From positions 124,001-188,000 of the forward strand of contig JAIVFI010000019.1 in assembly GCA_025558095.1 (NCBI GenBank): a DNA stretch of 64,000 nt, in the 5' to 3' direction. Positions 33,970-43,953 of this stretch are shown piece by piece. Positions within the stretch are counted from its first letter, which is position 1; the number at the start of each line of letters is the position of its first letter. The stretch is from Hyaloraphidium curvatum. Taxonomy: Eukaryota > Monoblepharomycota > Hyaloraphidiomycetes > Hyaloraphidiales > Hyaloraphidiaceae. The notes beneath the pieces are model-generated. The model made no database searches. It was not told where the DNA came from and worked only from the letters and a program-made list of their open reading frames with translations. The translations under genes were made by a program, and so were the position numbers.

Positions 33970-34629
33970 ATGGCCTCGAGGACCGCCGCCATCGCCGCCT
34001 CCGCCGCCATCCTCCTCTGCTTCATCGCCTCCGCCAACGCTTCCGCCATCCCCGTCTCGCCCGATATCCGCAACTACATCCTGAACACCACCCGCGTGCC
34101 CGCCAACTCCACGTTTGCCGAGCCCGCCGGCGCCGCCCAGCTCCGCGACCTCCTCAACAAGACCGCCGCGGCCGGCACCTACGGCGACCGCTCCTCCTTC
34201 CTCGACGGTCTCGCGTCCGACATCTTCTTCGGCGTGCAGGAAGCCAAGGGCCGCTGCGTCTGGGGCCTCAACTGCGGCTCCAAGTGCGGCTGGACGGGCT
34301 ACGGCGCCCCCGCCGACTCGCCCGCTTCCTACGGCGGCGAGCATCCGCAGTGGACCGACGACCTCGACCTCGCCTGCGTCCGCCACGACCGGTGCCTCCA
34401 GCAGGAGCGCTGGGACGAGGCCGGCACCTACTGCCTCGCGCCGGGGATGCAGGGGATGGTGTGCCACTGCGAGCGCGAGCTGCGCGACACGGCCAGGGGG
34501 ATCTACGAGAGGGAGAAGGGGTGCCCGTGGTGGAACATCTTCTGCGTGGAGAGCGACAGGGTCGCGGCCGCGCTGGCCATCTACCAGGCCATCGGGCAGC
34601 GCGCATACTGCGGCAGCTGCGACTACTAA
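33970..34629 (+). CDS. Secreted phospholipase A2-like protein
   Basis: This single exon of 219 residues starts at ATG 33970. A signal peptide is clear (AAIAASAAILLCFIASANA, residues 6-24). The mature part contains NCGSKCGWTGYG and the active-site motif DLACVRHDRCL, with the His-Asp pair at residues 139-140. Many Cys residues suggest several disulphides. Phospholipases A2 with a CxxHDxC motif hydrolyse the sn-2 acyl bond of phospholipids. The Gly-rich calcium loop is not of the classical venom type, so it fits the fungal/bacterial secreted group better. It lies 214 bp from the start of retrotransposon ORF1, in divergent orientation. Confidence 0.75.
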   Translation: MASRTAAIAASAAILLCFIASANASAIPVSPDIRNYILNTTRVPANSTFAEPAGAAQLRDLLNKTAAAGTYGDRSSFLDGLASDIFFGVQEAKGRCVWGLNCGSKCGWTGYGAPADSPASYGGEHPQWTDDLDLACVRHDRCLQQERWDEAGTYCLAPGMQGMVCHCERELRDTARGIYEREKGCPWWNIFCVESDRVAAALAIYQAIGQRAYCGSCDY

Positions 34630-34860
34630 GAACGCACACTTCGTCGGATGGAAACCGGTTCAAGAGCTTCCTTTTGCACATGTATTCATATTGAGCTTCA
34701 CGTTGCCACTTGCTCCCAACATAGATCATTCGCGCCAAATGTGCCGCCCAACATAGTCAGAGTCAGAGATGCGGTCCGAAACAAGACGGGAGCACGATCA
34801 TCGGACGAGACTCGGAGGTTGATGATGGCGATGACATCCATCTTTGTTTATGGATCGTCG

Positions 34861-35073
34861 TCAGGATCCCAGTGGGGGCCTGCGCTTTGCCATGCGGCCG
34901 AAGGCATGGGCACTGGCGGACCGGGACCCGGAGAGCAAGCCGATCGCGTGACGCAGGTCTTCGCATACAACGGGTTTGCCACATTCGAGGAGAAGCTGCA
35001 GGCCGGGATGAGGATGATCGGATCGAAGCAGATGCAAGGAAAGCGAGGTAATGGGCTCCTTAAACTTGTACAT
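34861..35073 (-). CDS. Small ORF, doubtful
   Basis: A 70-residue frame starts at ATG 35073 (MYKFKEPITSLSLH) in the 620-bp gap between the phospholipase gene and the small secreted gene. It contains GLQLLLECGKPVVCEDLRHA, which could be a short helical domain or a terminal exon. No family was recognised, and the plus strand is also open here. I keep it only because the gap otherwise holds nothing. Confidence 0.15.
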   Translation of the reverse strand: MYKFKEPITSLSLHLLRSDHPHPGLQLLLECGKPVVCEDLRHAIGLLSGSRSASAHAFGRMAKRRPPLGS

Positions 35074-35252
35074 TTCACGGTGTTCTCCCCCCCTGGTGAT
35101 GCGGTGACAATGATCGTGAGAAATCACTCAGCAGGAAACTAAGTTGAAGTGCCTGCGGACGGGATCGCGGGACATCAGCGGCGGCGGGACCGGGCGCGTG
35201 CGGCTACACAACAAACCTCGGAACGCTCGAAGCACCGCGGGCATCCCGGCAT

Positions 35253-35764
35253 TTAGGGCGGCGAGGGGCACGACGCCCCGCCTAGCGCGAGCACGTTGAA
35301 GTCCGGGTGCGAGATCGCGACGGTGCACGAGTCGGTGCAGCCGCAGGACTTGGGTGCGACGAGGCTGTAGGTCGCGTACGTGTAGCCCGCGCACGCCGCG
35401 GCGCAGGTCTCGGCTGTGTGGTCCGTGCCGGGCGTGGGCACGCCGCCCGGGCACACGCGGCCCGGGCAGCTGTTGTAGGCCGGGGCGTAGCGGCGGTACA
35501 GGTGCTTGTTGCCGGCGTAAGCGACGCACGCCACGTGGCCGTCGGGGGTGCCGGGGACCGCGAGCTCGCTGCAATCAGACTATCAGAGCTGGGCAAGGGC
35601 ATGGCCGGGATGCGGGCGCACCAGAACTCGGCCGCGTCGCACTCCGCACAGGAGCGGCGGAAAACGGGGACGGCCGCACTTGCGGGCGCGGCAGCGGCAC
35701 CGACGACCAGGAGCAGCAGTGCGGCTGCCAGGGAAAGCAGTGGGGCAAATGCGGGGCGCGGCAT
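35253..35764 (-). CDS. Small secreted Cys-rich protein (CSECD-like family)
   Basis: Two exons (35764-35622 and 35568-35253) give 152 residues. The start MPRPAFAPLLSLAAALLLLV is a signal peptide. The mature protein opens with SCAECDAAEFCELAVPG, then VACVAYAGNKHLYRRYAPAY, and ends with a Cys pattern (ETCAAACAGYTYATY ... CGCTDSC) reminiscent of WSC/PAN-type extracellular domains. The intron splits the Cys codon of EFC. The protein encoded at 50109-51390 has the same SC-EC-D block, the same intron position and the same VACV-Y ... LYRRYA block, so the two are paralogues with different tails. Function is unknown. Confidence 0.65.
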
Positions 35765-36189
35765 CGTTGTGACGGGTACTTCGGCCGAGCGGACAAGGGA
35801 TAGTAGCGGTAGGCCTTTCGGCTGGTGTGTATTTCGGCCCGAGAGGGGGTTCAGCCCGCAGCGCCGCCATTTCAAGGATCGCCCGCAACCCGATCGGAGA
35901 CGGCCTTTTCCACGCCACGTAGCGAACCGGAGGTTCGGTGATTATCAGCATCTGGCTGCCATGATCTCGCGAGCAGGTCGATGGGACCAAGTCGGTTGCG
36001 AGGGGGCGTTTCGGGTCCGTCCCTGATTGTGCAGTGGTGTGGAGACGGGTCCAGCCCGCCCCGCATTCTTGCCGGACAGGCGCTTGCAGGCGTTTCTAAG
36101 GCGTTGATTGCATCCTAGTAGGTGGCACAGGCAGCAGAATGGGTTCTCGGCCTCTGCTGGCCGGCCCGAAGGCGCAAAGGATCCTGATG

Positions 36190-36480
36190 TCCTGGTGGGC
36201 GAGGCGCCTCTGCACGCCGTCACGCACGACGGGCCACGCTTCGCGGGCTGCATAAAGCTCCTGATGGCGCACGGTGCCGATCTAAACGCGCTGGACGACA
36301 ACCGCCGCTGGCGTGCGCGGCGCACGAGAACTGCGCCAAACGTCGCGCGGGTGCTCCTGGATTGGGGCGGATCCGGACCTGGCGGACTACCGGGGGAGGT
36401 TGCCGATCCACAAGACTTCCCACTCCGGGATTCGGAAGATGCTGAAGGAGGCGTCCAAGGCCAGTGGTAGTGATAGGGGC
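36190..36480 (+). pseudogene. Broken ankyrin-repeat gene fragment
   Basis: Ankyrin-like repeats are visible but scattered over three frames. One frame reads GEAPLHAVTHDG and CIKLLMAHGADLNALDDN, the next LACAAHENCA, the next NVARVLLDWG and then DPDLADYRGRLPIHKTSHSG, ending IRKMLKEASKASG. Joining them needs at least two frameshifts (near 36305 and 36370), and no splice sites explain the changes. It lies 235 bp upstream of an intact ankyrin gene and may be a decayed relative. No start codon with a plausible N-terminus was found. Confidence 0.6.
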
Positions 36481-36714
36481 GAGGAGGTTGACCGAAGTAT
36501 ATGGCGCAATGTAATCTCTTTCTTGGTGGTCAATGGGAGATCCGTCGATCAATGGAGTCGTCTTATTGGATTGGGAGCTGCCTGCAGATGGTCGGGGAAA
36601 GCTGGGGAAGCGTCTTCGACAGGACACCCCGCCTCCACTGTCTCCCGCCCCCGTCTTTCGCCAACACAGATTCCCGCCACCGCCTCCCCCGGATCCGGCC
36701 ATCCCGCCGCCGCC

Positions 36715-37987
36715 ATGGCCGCCATGACCGAAATGCGCGTCGATGCGCTTGACGCGATGCGACAAATGGCCGAAGCGGCGCCGCCTCTGCTGCCGCCGCT
36801 GGGCGAGCGAGAGAAGCGGCTGTTCGCGGCGGCGGCATCGGGCGACGCCGGCGCGGTGCGCGCGCTCCTCGCGGACGGCGCCGACCCGAACGCGCGGCAG
36901 CCGAGCACGCGCATCTCCGTGCTGTCGGCCGCCGCGGACGTCGGCAACGGGGACGCGGTGCGGGCGCTGCTCGAGACGCGGGCAAACAACGGCAAGGGCA
37001 AGGGCAAGGTGCCGCCCGTCCTGCTGCGCCTGCGGGACGTGCGCGGCCGCACGGCGCTGCACGTCGCGGCAGAGGCCGGCCACGTCGCCATCGCACGGAT
37101 GCTCGTGGAGGCGTGGGAGGCGGCAGACGACGAGCCCGAGGAGGGCCAGCCGGCGCCCGAGCTGGACCTGGTCGACGAGCAGGACACCGAGGGCCGCACG
37201 GCGCTGATGCTCGCAGCTAGGGCGCCGGCGGACCACGTCGTCCAGATCACGCAGTACTTGCTCGACCCGGAGGGCGGAAATGCGGCGGTCAACATGACAG
37301 ACGCCGACGGCCGTACGGTGGGCTCCCTCCCCGCGATCTCGCCGATCTTCGAGCTGATCGCCGTCCTCCGCTGGTCCACGTTCACGACAGGCCCTCATGT
37401 TTGCCGCCGAGCGCGGCATCGACGCCCTCGCCGACCTGTACCTCTCCCACCCCGGCACCGACGCCGCCAAGCAGGCCAAGGGCGGCTTCACCGCCGCCGT
37501 CATGGCCGCCGTGCACGGGCACCCCGACCTGGCGCGGAAGCTGATGGCGGTGCAGAAGGCGCAGGAGGCCGAGAACGAGGCGGCCAAGAGAGCGGAGAAC
37601 GTCGGGGAGGCCAAGGGCAAGTCCAAGAAGGCGAAAAAGGCGGCGCCGCCGGCGGAGGAACCCGCTGTGGCCGCAGATCAGCCGTCGGCGACGGCGGAGG
37701 TGGTCAGGGTCGAGGCCGCCAGCGGGCACGGGCACCTCCCTCACTCGCGCCGCACGCTCCGGCTCATCTCGGCCGCGCTGGGCGCGCAGGACGCCGGATC
37801 CGCGGCCGAGCGCAAGGCGGCGCGGATCCGGGCCGCGGTGCGGGAGGCCCGCGCGGTCGCCGCCGCCGTGGCGGGGGACTTTGGCTGGGAGGGCAAGGGG
37901 GAGGTGGTCGCCGTGGAGGAGATGCCGGGGAGGGGGTTGGAAGCAGGGGCGGACGGGTTGGAGGTTGCCGTCACGTTGGCGTTCTAA
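36715..37987 (+). CDS. Ankyrin-repeat protein
   Basis: Two exons (36715-37317 and 37391-37987) give 399 residues. Repeats read LFAAAASGDAGAVRALLADG, VLSAAADVGNGDAVRALLET, RTALHVAAEAGHVAIARMLV, RTALMLAARAP and, after the intron, ALMFAAERGIDALADLYL and AAVMAAVHGHPDLARKLM. The C-terminus is Lys/Ala-rich and then helical (RKAARIRAAVREARAVAAAV). Ankyrin repeats bind protein partners, and none can be named here. ATG 36715 is followed by another ATG three codons later. The intron is 73 bp with GTGGGC and ACGACAG ends. Confidence 0.8.
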
Positions 37988-38048
37988 TCCGGATACAGTA
38001 GCTGAGGAGCAGCTCGATCACCAGGCAGATAAATGAAGAGGGGAAGGT

Positions 38049-38435
38049 TCACTTGTCTCCCCCGACCTTGACGACCACTTCCCACGCGTCCGATGGCTCC
38101 GCATCCGTCTCCCACGGCCTCCTCTGCTCGAGCCTCAGCGTCCCCTCGCCGTGCCCCGTGACCGTGAACGGCAGCGTCTCCCAGTGCTTCCCGCCCGTGA
38201 ACCCCGGCTTCCCCTGCGCCTCGGTCGTCCTGCCCGTCAGCTTCTCGCCCTCCTTCAGGAACTCCGGCACCTTGACCGCGGACCACACGTAGCCCGCCGT
38301 CGGGATCCCGACGAGCTGCACGGCAAAGGTGGAGCCGCGCGCGGGGGAGACGGTGGTCCCCGCGTCGGCGGTGGTGAGGAGCAGCGACGCGCCGGGCGGC
38401 GCGGGAGGCGCGACGGGCGCCGGGGGAGGGGCCAT
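38049..38435 (-). CDS. Chagasin-like cysteine peptidase inhibitor (family I42)
   Basis: This single exon of 128 residues runs from ATG 38435. Chagasin-type proteins block papain-family peptidases through three loops. The corresponding positions here are IPTAGYVW (residues 44-51; usual NPTTG), FTGGKHW (79-85; Gly-rich loop) and RRPWE (105-109; RPW loop). The strand pattern STFAVQLVG and LPFTVTGHGEGTLRLEQ also fits the immunoglobulin-like fold. There is no signal peptide, only a Pro/Ala-rich leader, so it should act in the cytosol. The gene is convergent with the ankyrin gene. The N to I change in the first loop is a departure from the family. Confidence 0.75.
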   Translation of the reverse strand: MAPPPAPVAPPAPPGASLLLTTADAGTTVSPARGSTFAVQLVGIPTAGYVWSAVKVPEFLKEGEKLTGRTTEAQGKPGFTGGKHWETLPFTVTGHGEGTLRLEQRRPWETDAEPSDAWEVVVKVGGDK

Positions 38436-38601
38436 TGGCCGAGTGCTCGTCGATGCGGTAGCGTTCCGCTTTACGCAGCCGGGATTCGGGGCCGCGGGGG
38501 CCGTGGCGTTTGCACTGCTCGCGGGGAGAACCGCGATCGCGTCGGACGAGGCGTCGGATTGAGTCGCGCAGAGTCCCGGCTTTCGAAATACAGCGTCGCA
38601 T

Positions 38602-39384
38602 CTACTTCGCTGCGATGGCCTTCTGGATGACCGAGTCGAGCATCTTCGGGGGCGTCGAGGTCCCGTACCTCTCGATGACCTTCACGGAGCTGATCAGTCA
38701 AGTGCCGGGACAGGAGGAACACGACTTACCTTGCCGTCCTTTCCCACCAGGAACTTCTCGAACTGTCGAGCAGAGGGCAATCAGCCCTGCGGTGCGCGGG
38801 CACCGGCCGGATCGGGACCCACGTTCCACTTCAGGTCCCCCGACGACATCATGGGCTTCTTCTGCGCCTTGAGATTCACGTACTGTCCGGCCACGTCAAC
38901 ATTCCCTCGCGAATTGTGGTCGGAGCGACTGACCAGCGGCTCCGCGTTGGGTCCGTTGACCTCCACCTTGCGCATGATCCGGAACTTGGCATTGTAATGG
39001 GAGGTCACGAACCGCACGATTTCCTGAAGGATGGACGCATCGTCAAGGCGTGCGGCGCTCCGCTGCCGGCTGCTCCCCGTGCCTGTTCGCTACCGGGCTC
39101 CTTCTTGCCGAAGGAGTTGCACGGGAACGCGAGGATTTCCAGCTGCCCGGCAAACTTCTCGTGGATGGCCTGCAGCTCGGGATATTGGGCGGCCGCAAAG
39201 TTGTCGTCGGAGGCAACGCTGGGCAGGGGGGAATCTGAGCGGTCGGAGCGGCGGCGTCGCCACCGCCCGCGCACTTCACGACGAGTGTGACCTTCCCGCG
39301 CAGGCTCTCCGTGCTGAAAGGCTGCCCGAGGGCGTCCACGAGGGAGAAGCCGTGGAAGGCGGCGGCCAGGCCGGACTTGCTCAT
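38602..39384 (-). CDS. Glutathione peroxidase homologue lacking the catalytic Cys/Sec
   Basis: From ATG 39384 to TAG 38602, six exons give about 168 residues, the usual length. Family blocks are FHGFSLVDALGQPFS, LVVNVAS, QYPELQAIHEKF, LAFPCNSFGKKEPGS, VEVNGPNAEPL, LKWNFEKFLVGKDGK and YGTSTPPKM. The active-site block, normally NVASKCGFT, reads NVASDDNFA, with Asp42 at the peroxidatic position. The Gln of FPCNQFG is Ser72. Trp131 and Asn132 are kept. The join rests on a GT donor in GTGAAGTGCG that restores VVNVAS exactly. The intron after GSEQ appears to use a GC donor. A longer frame extends upstream without clear homology. Confidence 0.75.
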
Positions 39385-39701
39385 TTCTGTGGCGCTTTTG
39401 TCGTGCGCGGGCGGAAGGTGGCCTTGCGCGAAGCTTTTGGGTTTCGGGGCGCAGCAACTACCCACGTGGTCCCGAACCCGCATGCAATCTTGTTGGACCA
39501 GCAAAGAGGGTGACAGGACTCTGCTGGGCGAGCTTTCGACGTCTCTGAATGTACTCTCGGATTCCGAAAGCGCAGAGGTTGCCGCGACTCGCCACTCGTT
39601 CCTCCACGGAGCTTTGCGTATCGCCGTGCGGTCCCTTCAAAGGGAACCGCTTTCCCTCCGCACCGTCAAATACAACAGGTCTCGGTGGAAACTCGATTGA
39701 T

Positions 39702-41635
39702 TCATTGGCTCTTTGACTTAGATCCCATCCCTGCAATGACCCCATGCACCCCGTCGCCCTCCTCGTGGTGCTCGATGTGGTCCAACCTCCGGCGGAACGC
39801 GCCCTCCGGATCGCGCGGCGGCAGCGCCGACACGGCCTTTTCCACCGCCTTTTTCTCCCTCCCGCCCTCCTTGGCGAGCCGTACGAGCTCGCGGATCTCC
39901 TCCTCCAGGAAATCGACGAGCATCCGCGCGTCCCCCGCGGCGTACAGGGCCGAGGGAGGCGCCGAGGGGTCGAGGTCGATGAGGATGCCGGCGGTCGTGT
40001 GGTCGTAGAGGGAGAGGATGGCGATGCCGATCTCGCCCGCGACGTTGCAGACCACCGGAGCTGCCGGACGGGGCGGTCAACGGCATTCCGGTCTCGCATG
40101 GGACGTGGGGCGGACCCACCGTACTGGTCGAACGGAACAGCGGCCCAGGACAGATTCGTCTTGGAGCCGGGAACGTTGGTTACTGTCCCGGTGAGAGAGT
40201 TCAGGTACGAGTTGCTCATGCTGTGAACGAGTTGGCGCGCTGTCAGCAACACGGGGTTGACGACGAGCCCAGTCGCGACTTACTCAATGCGCGGGAACAA
40301 CCAGGGGAACGCCATGACGATGGGGAACAAGGCACTCTTGTACGTGTAAGGTTCCCAAGATTTCTGAAAATCCGGCCGGTCAGCAAACGGATGAGCTCCT
40401 CCATCCGACCGACCCGCCTTGAAGAGCTGCATCCTCGTCGCCACCCCATGCAGCCTGTCCATCCTGTCCTTGTACCCCGTCCCGACGGGCAGCAGCCACC
40501 CCGACGACTGGTTCGACAGCGAAAAGTCCTCCGGCTTCCTGATCGACGTCGGGATTAGGAAGATCCTCTCCCGCTCCCGCGGATGCGCGGCGCCCTTGGC
40601 CGCGAGGTACCGGTCCACGGCCGCGGTCGCCGCGGTGACCATGAGGTCGTTGATGGTCACGCCCAGGGCGTTCTTGGCCGCGCGGAGGGCGTCGAGCGGG
40701 ATCTTGGCAGAGTAGGCGTACTGCTTGGCCTTCAGGCCCTTCGGGGGAGGGCGGAGGGAGCGCTTGGGGAGCGCACGGAACAGGAGGTAGAGGAGGGTGC
40801 CCAGGTGGAGCGCAATACCGACGAGGGCTTGGTACGCGTAGGAGAGCAGGGCGAGCAGGACGTGCAGCAGCGCGAGGAGGGCGTTGGGAGGAGAAGGGCG
40901 CTTTTCTTCTGCGCCAGCGAGAAAGCGGCCCGCCGAGTACTGAAAGGAAGATTAGTGAGGCAACATCGAGGCGACGCGACGTCAGAGACAGACCTGCATG
41001 GCTTCGAGCGAGTGCACGTCGGCCTCGGCCCCCTCCTTCAGGTCGCCGTTCTCGTCCAACGAAGCCACGTAGCGCAGGAGGTAGCGCAGGAACCCCTGCC
41101 CGTCGGCCAGCGCGTGGTGCGACATCCAGTAGATCGCCGACTTGCTCCCTCCATCGACGCCTTCGAGGAAGAAGCATTTCCAAGGGGAATGCTCGAAGCC
41201 GAGGTGGCGAGACTGCAGCTTGCCGACAATCTCTTCGATTTCGGGCTTGCCGCCCGGCGCGGGGACGTGCACGAGCTCGAAGTGGTCGTGCGGATCAAAG
41301 TCCTCTTCGATTTCGAAGAACGGCCTCCCGAGCCTCGACTTGTCGTTGAGCACGATGCGTGAAATCATCCTTCCCTTGGCCGTCATGGCGTAATCGCGCA
41401 CGCATTTGAGCGCGACGGCCGGGTCCAGTCGGCCTTGAAAGGTGTAGAGCCCGGCGACGAAGAATGAGTGCTCATTATCTTCGCCGTACAGCATGCCGCA
41501 ATCCAGAGGAGTGAGGTACGAGACCCGGTTCAGGTCCGTGCCGTCGTGCCAACTGGAGAAGCGGTCAAGCAGCGAGGGTCGCGCGTGGCGGTCCGGATGA
41601 GGCGGGCCGCCCGCTGCTGGAGACTTCCGTGCCAT
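39702..41635 (-). CDS. Wax ester synthase / diacylglycerol acyltransferase (WS/DGAT) family protein
   Basis: ATG 41635 (MARKSPAAGG) and TGA 39702 enclose a gene with about three introns. The acyltransferase motif HHxxxDG is present as SHHALADGQG (His173-His174). Middle blocks are AYSAKIPLDALRAAKNALGVTIND and FLIPTSIRKP, and late blocks are SNSYLNSLTGTVTNVPG and IGIAILSLYDHTTAGILIDL. These enzymes join fatty alcohols or diacylglycerol to acyl-CoA to make storage lipid. A hydrophobic, probably membrane-bound stretch (ALLALLHVLLALLSYAY) lies in the middle. The family is typical of bacteria and plants and is less usual in fungi. Confidence 0.8.
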
Positions 41636-42112
41636 GCTTGACGTGACTACGTGTGCAAGAGTTGCGATAGGAGGGTAAAGCGGTCCAGATGAGACCCAGA
41701 TGGGCGCTTGGTGCGAGCCGGAGTTTCCCGGAGCGTCCCGGACGCGCGGGGCAAACAGCGAGCACCTGCAGCGGCGGCGCGCCTCGGAAACCCGCAAACG
41801 CAGCGGAAAGAGCACTGATTGGCGGCCAACTGCTTTTCTGGCCGCGGCGACTCGCCGAAGCCGTGAGGGGCGCGTGTGAGTCAGTGGGGCGTCGCGTCCC
41901 TCGGAGCCGGCCAGGCGGCCGACCGCGCCGCGCAACATCCGGGAGACGCGATAAACAGACCCCGCCGTTGCCGGCGCATGAAGGCTGCTCGGCCCTCTTT
42001 TCAAACCATCGGCTCCCCAATCGTATTCAAGCCTGTTCCGATTCTCCCCGCGATTCGCATCGCGCCCGCCTCTCTTCGCGCGTTCCGCCGCGCCGACGTG
42101 GTGCCCTCGACC

Positions 42113-42556
42113 ATGTCCTCCGCTGATAAGCCCCTCCTCGACACTCTCCTGGCGCTCGAATCCGACGCGTGGCATCGTGCCGCACGCAATGATGCGGCGT
42201 GGTATCGCCAAACGTACCTCACGCCCGACACAAGGGGCTTCATGATACTGCCCGGGATGGGCATCGTTGGCATGCCGGACATCCTCGCGTTCTTCGAGAG
42301 CAACGCCGGCAAACCCAGTGAGAGGGCTCGCGAGCACAAGTTCTCGAATGCCAGGGTCGTCGGCGAGGGCCTCTCGTCCGACACGGCGGCGCTGGTGTAC
42401 CGCGCCGAGTTCCGCTGGACCGATGCGGAAGGGAAGAGCGAAGCAGGGGAATGGGATGCTGTGGATTGCTCGACCGTCTTTGTCAACGTCGGGGGTAAGG
42501 GGGACTGGAGGTGCGTCTCGCATCAGCAGACTCTCGTTGCACGGGACGGAAAGTAG
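42113..42556 (+). CDS. NTF2-like (SnoaL/DUF4440-type) protein
   Basis: This is a 147-residue single exon. ATG 42113 (MSSADKPLLDTLLALESDAW) matches the usual start of this fold; the open frame extends upstream but looks non-coding. Visible blocks are MGIVGMPDILAFFESN, ALVYRAEFRWTDAEGK and DCSTVFVNVGGKGDWRCVSH, giving the helix-helix-strand order of small NTF2-like proteins that bind small ligands. The reaction is unknown. It is convergent with the cupin gene. Confidence 0.6.
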   Translation: MSSADKPLLDTLLALESDAWHRAARNDAAWYRQTYLTPDTRGFMILPGMGIVGMPDILAFFESNAGKPSERAREHKFSNARVVGEGLSSDTAALVYRAEFRWTDAEGKSEAGEWDAVDCSTVFVNVGGKGDWRCVSHQQTLVARDGK

Positions 42557-42608
42557 TGCAGAGAGGCCGCCTTGGATGGCTTTCTTGTACCATTGATACA
42601 TCTTGGCC

Positions 42609-43116
42609 TCATTCGTGCACCTGGTCCGCGACGACCTCCCTGGCGTGCGCGAAGAAGAGCCGGCATTCTTCCGCTTCCTCGTTGTAGAGTCGGTACTGGT
42701 TCCCTGTGCGAGAGTCATGATTGAACGGATCGACTTCGAAGGAACTCACCTCGCGGAACCATGAACTGATCGTGACGCTTGGCCACGAAAGTCGCATTGT
42801 GAATGGTGACCTTGACCTGCCCTGACAGCACGACAACATCTGGGCACGATTACCGTCCCGAATAAGACCATAGATCCGAGCCATTCGACCTCACCATGGT
42901 GTTGGCCCGGGTGTTCTTGGAGGGCTTCTCGGCCCCACCAGGGATGAGCATCTGTCCTGCAGCAACGTGATCGCCTTCGCTGAAAGCCTTGGCAAACTGG
43001 TACGTTTCGTTGGCTACTGGATGAAGATCCCGATCCATGGATTCCTTGGGGCAAAAGATCGCTGAGGCAGCAACGACATGAGCAAAGCGGAGCGAAGAAC
43101 TGCGAGCAACATCCAC
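42609..43116 (-). CDS. Mif2/CENP-C-type cupin domain protein
   Basis: Translated blocks match the dimerising cupin at the C-terminus of centromere protein C (Mif2 in yeast). They are YQFAKAFSEGDHVAAGQM, LIPGGAEKPSKNTRANT, VVVLSGQVKVTIHNATFVA, FMVPRGNQYRLYNEEAEECR and LFFAHAREV. The first in-frame ATG is 43038, but the frame reads back to 43116 without stop, suggesting an upstream exon. One intron near 42733 joins cleanly. The other, starting GTGAGG after NTM near 42893, leaves the frame one base short, so it is either mis-read or disrupted. A coiled-coil nuclear protein ends 35 bp upstream on the same strand and could be the missing N-terminus. Confidence 0.6.
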
Positions 43117-43150
43117 CTTTCTTGGCCGGGCCCGCAGGGCGCCCTTCCCC

Positions 43151-43699
43151 CTACCATTCGAGGATCTCGATCTCTAAGCGGCCCTCGGTGAGGGTACGAG
43201 CTCCGCCCGCCTCATGCTCCTCCTCCAACGCGACTCCATCCTCACCCGAAGCGTCGTCGGAGTCGTCCTCGCCAGATTCCCCAGCGGGCTCCAACAACCC
43301 GGCCCTCTCCGCCAACCCGCGGATCCCGGCTACGAGGTCCTCGTTCTCCAACCTCATGGCCTCCCTCACGGCCTCGGTGGCGGCGAGCTTCCGCCGCAGC
43401 TCGTCCCGCACCGCGACCGCGGCATCGCGTTCCTCCCGGGCCTGTTGAAGTTCCGCGGCGCGCAACGCGTCCAGATCGTGCATCTTTTGCGCGATGGCCG
43501 CCGCCATCGAGTCCAGGGCCGGTCCGGAGAGCGGGAGCGCGGGGTGCTCCTCGGCGGCGTCCGCGCGGGGGCGCTTCGGGGACCGAGCCGCGTCTGCCGC
43601 CGATGCGACCGCATTCGGTACATCGGGTGCGTCGCCGTGCGCCTCCATCACGTCGTCGTTGCGCAGCATCTCTGCGGAAGGTCTCCTTACACGGGACAT
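43151..43699 (-). CDS. Putative nuclear coiled-coil protein
   Basis: This is a 182-residue frame from ATG 43699. It has a basic cluster (RSPKRPRAD) that could be a nuclear localisation signal. A heptad-like helix follows (IAQKMHDLDALRAAELQQAR, continuing through RDELRRKLAATEAVREAMR), and the tail is strongly acidic (GESGEDDSDDASGED). No catalytic domain is visible. The plan is that of small chromatin or kinetochore adaptors. Because the CENP-C-type cupin lies immediately downstream on the same strand, the two may be exons of one gene, although I found no splice pair joining them in frame. Confidence 0.5.
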   Translation of the reverse strand: MSRVRRPSAEMLRNDDVMEAHGDAPDVPNAVASAADAARSPKRPRADAAEEHPALPLSGPALDSMAAAIAQKMHDLDALRAAELQQAREERDAAVAVRDELRRKLAATEAVREAMRLENEDLVAGIRGLAERAGLLEPAGESGEDDSDDASGEDGVALEEEHEAGGARTLTEGRLEIEILEW

Positions 43700-43953
43700 G
43701 TGTCCCCGCGTCCAAGGCCCTTTTAATCAGGCTGTGAGGGCTGCGCGAACGGTACGCCAAAGAGCCTGCTCAGGTTGAATTTTGTCTGCTTCAAGTCCGA
43801 TTGATTTGGGTTTCGAGGAAACTGATGGGGAGTACGCAATGTGGAAGAAGGGACCGGGGCTTCTTTGCTGAAGCTTGAGCGGGAGATTCAAATTGGCGCA
43901 TAATCAATCAGAACACACAGAGTCTATGCTTCGAAGGCGGGCGTCCTTCCGGC

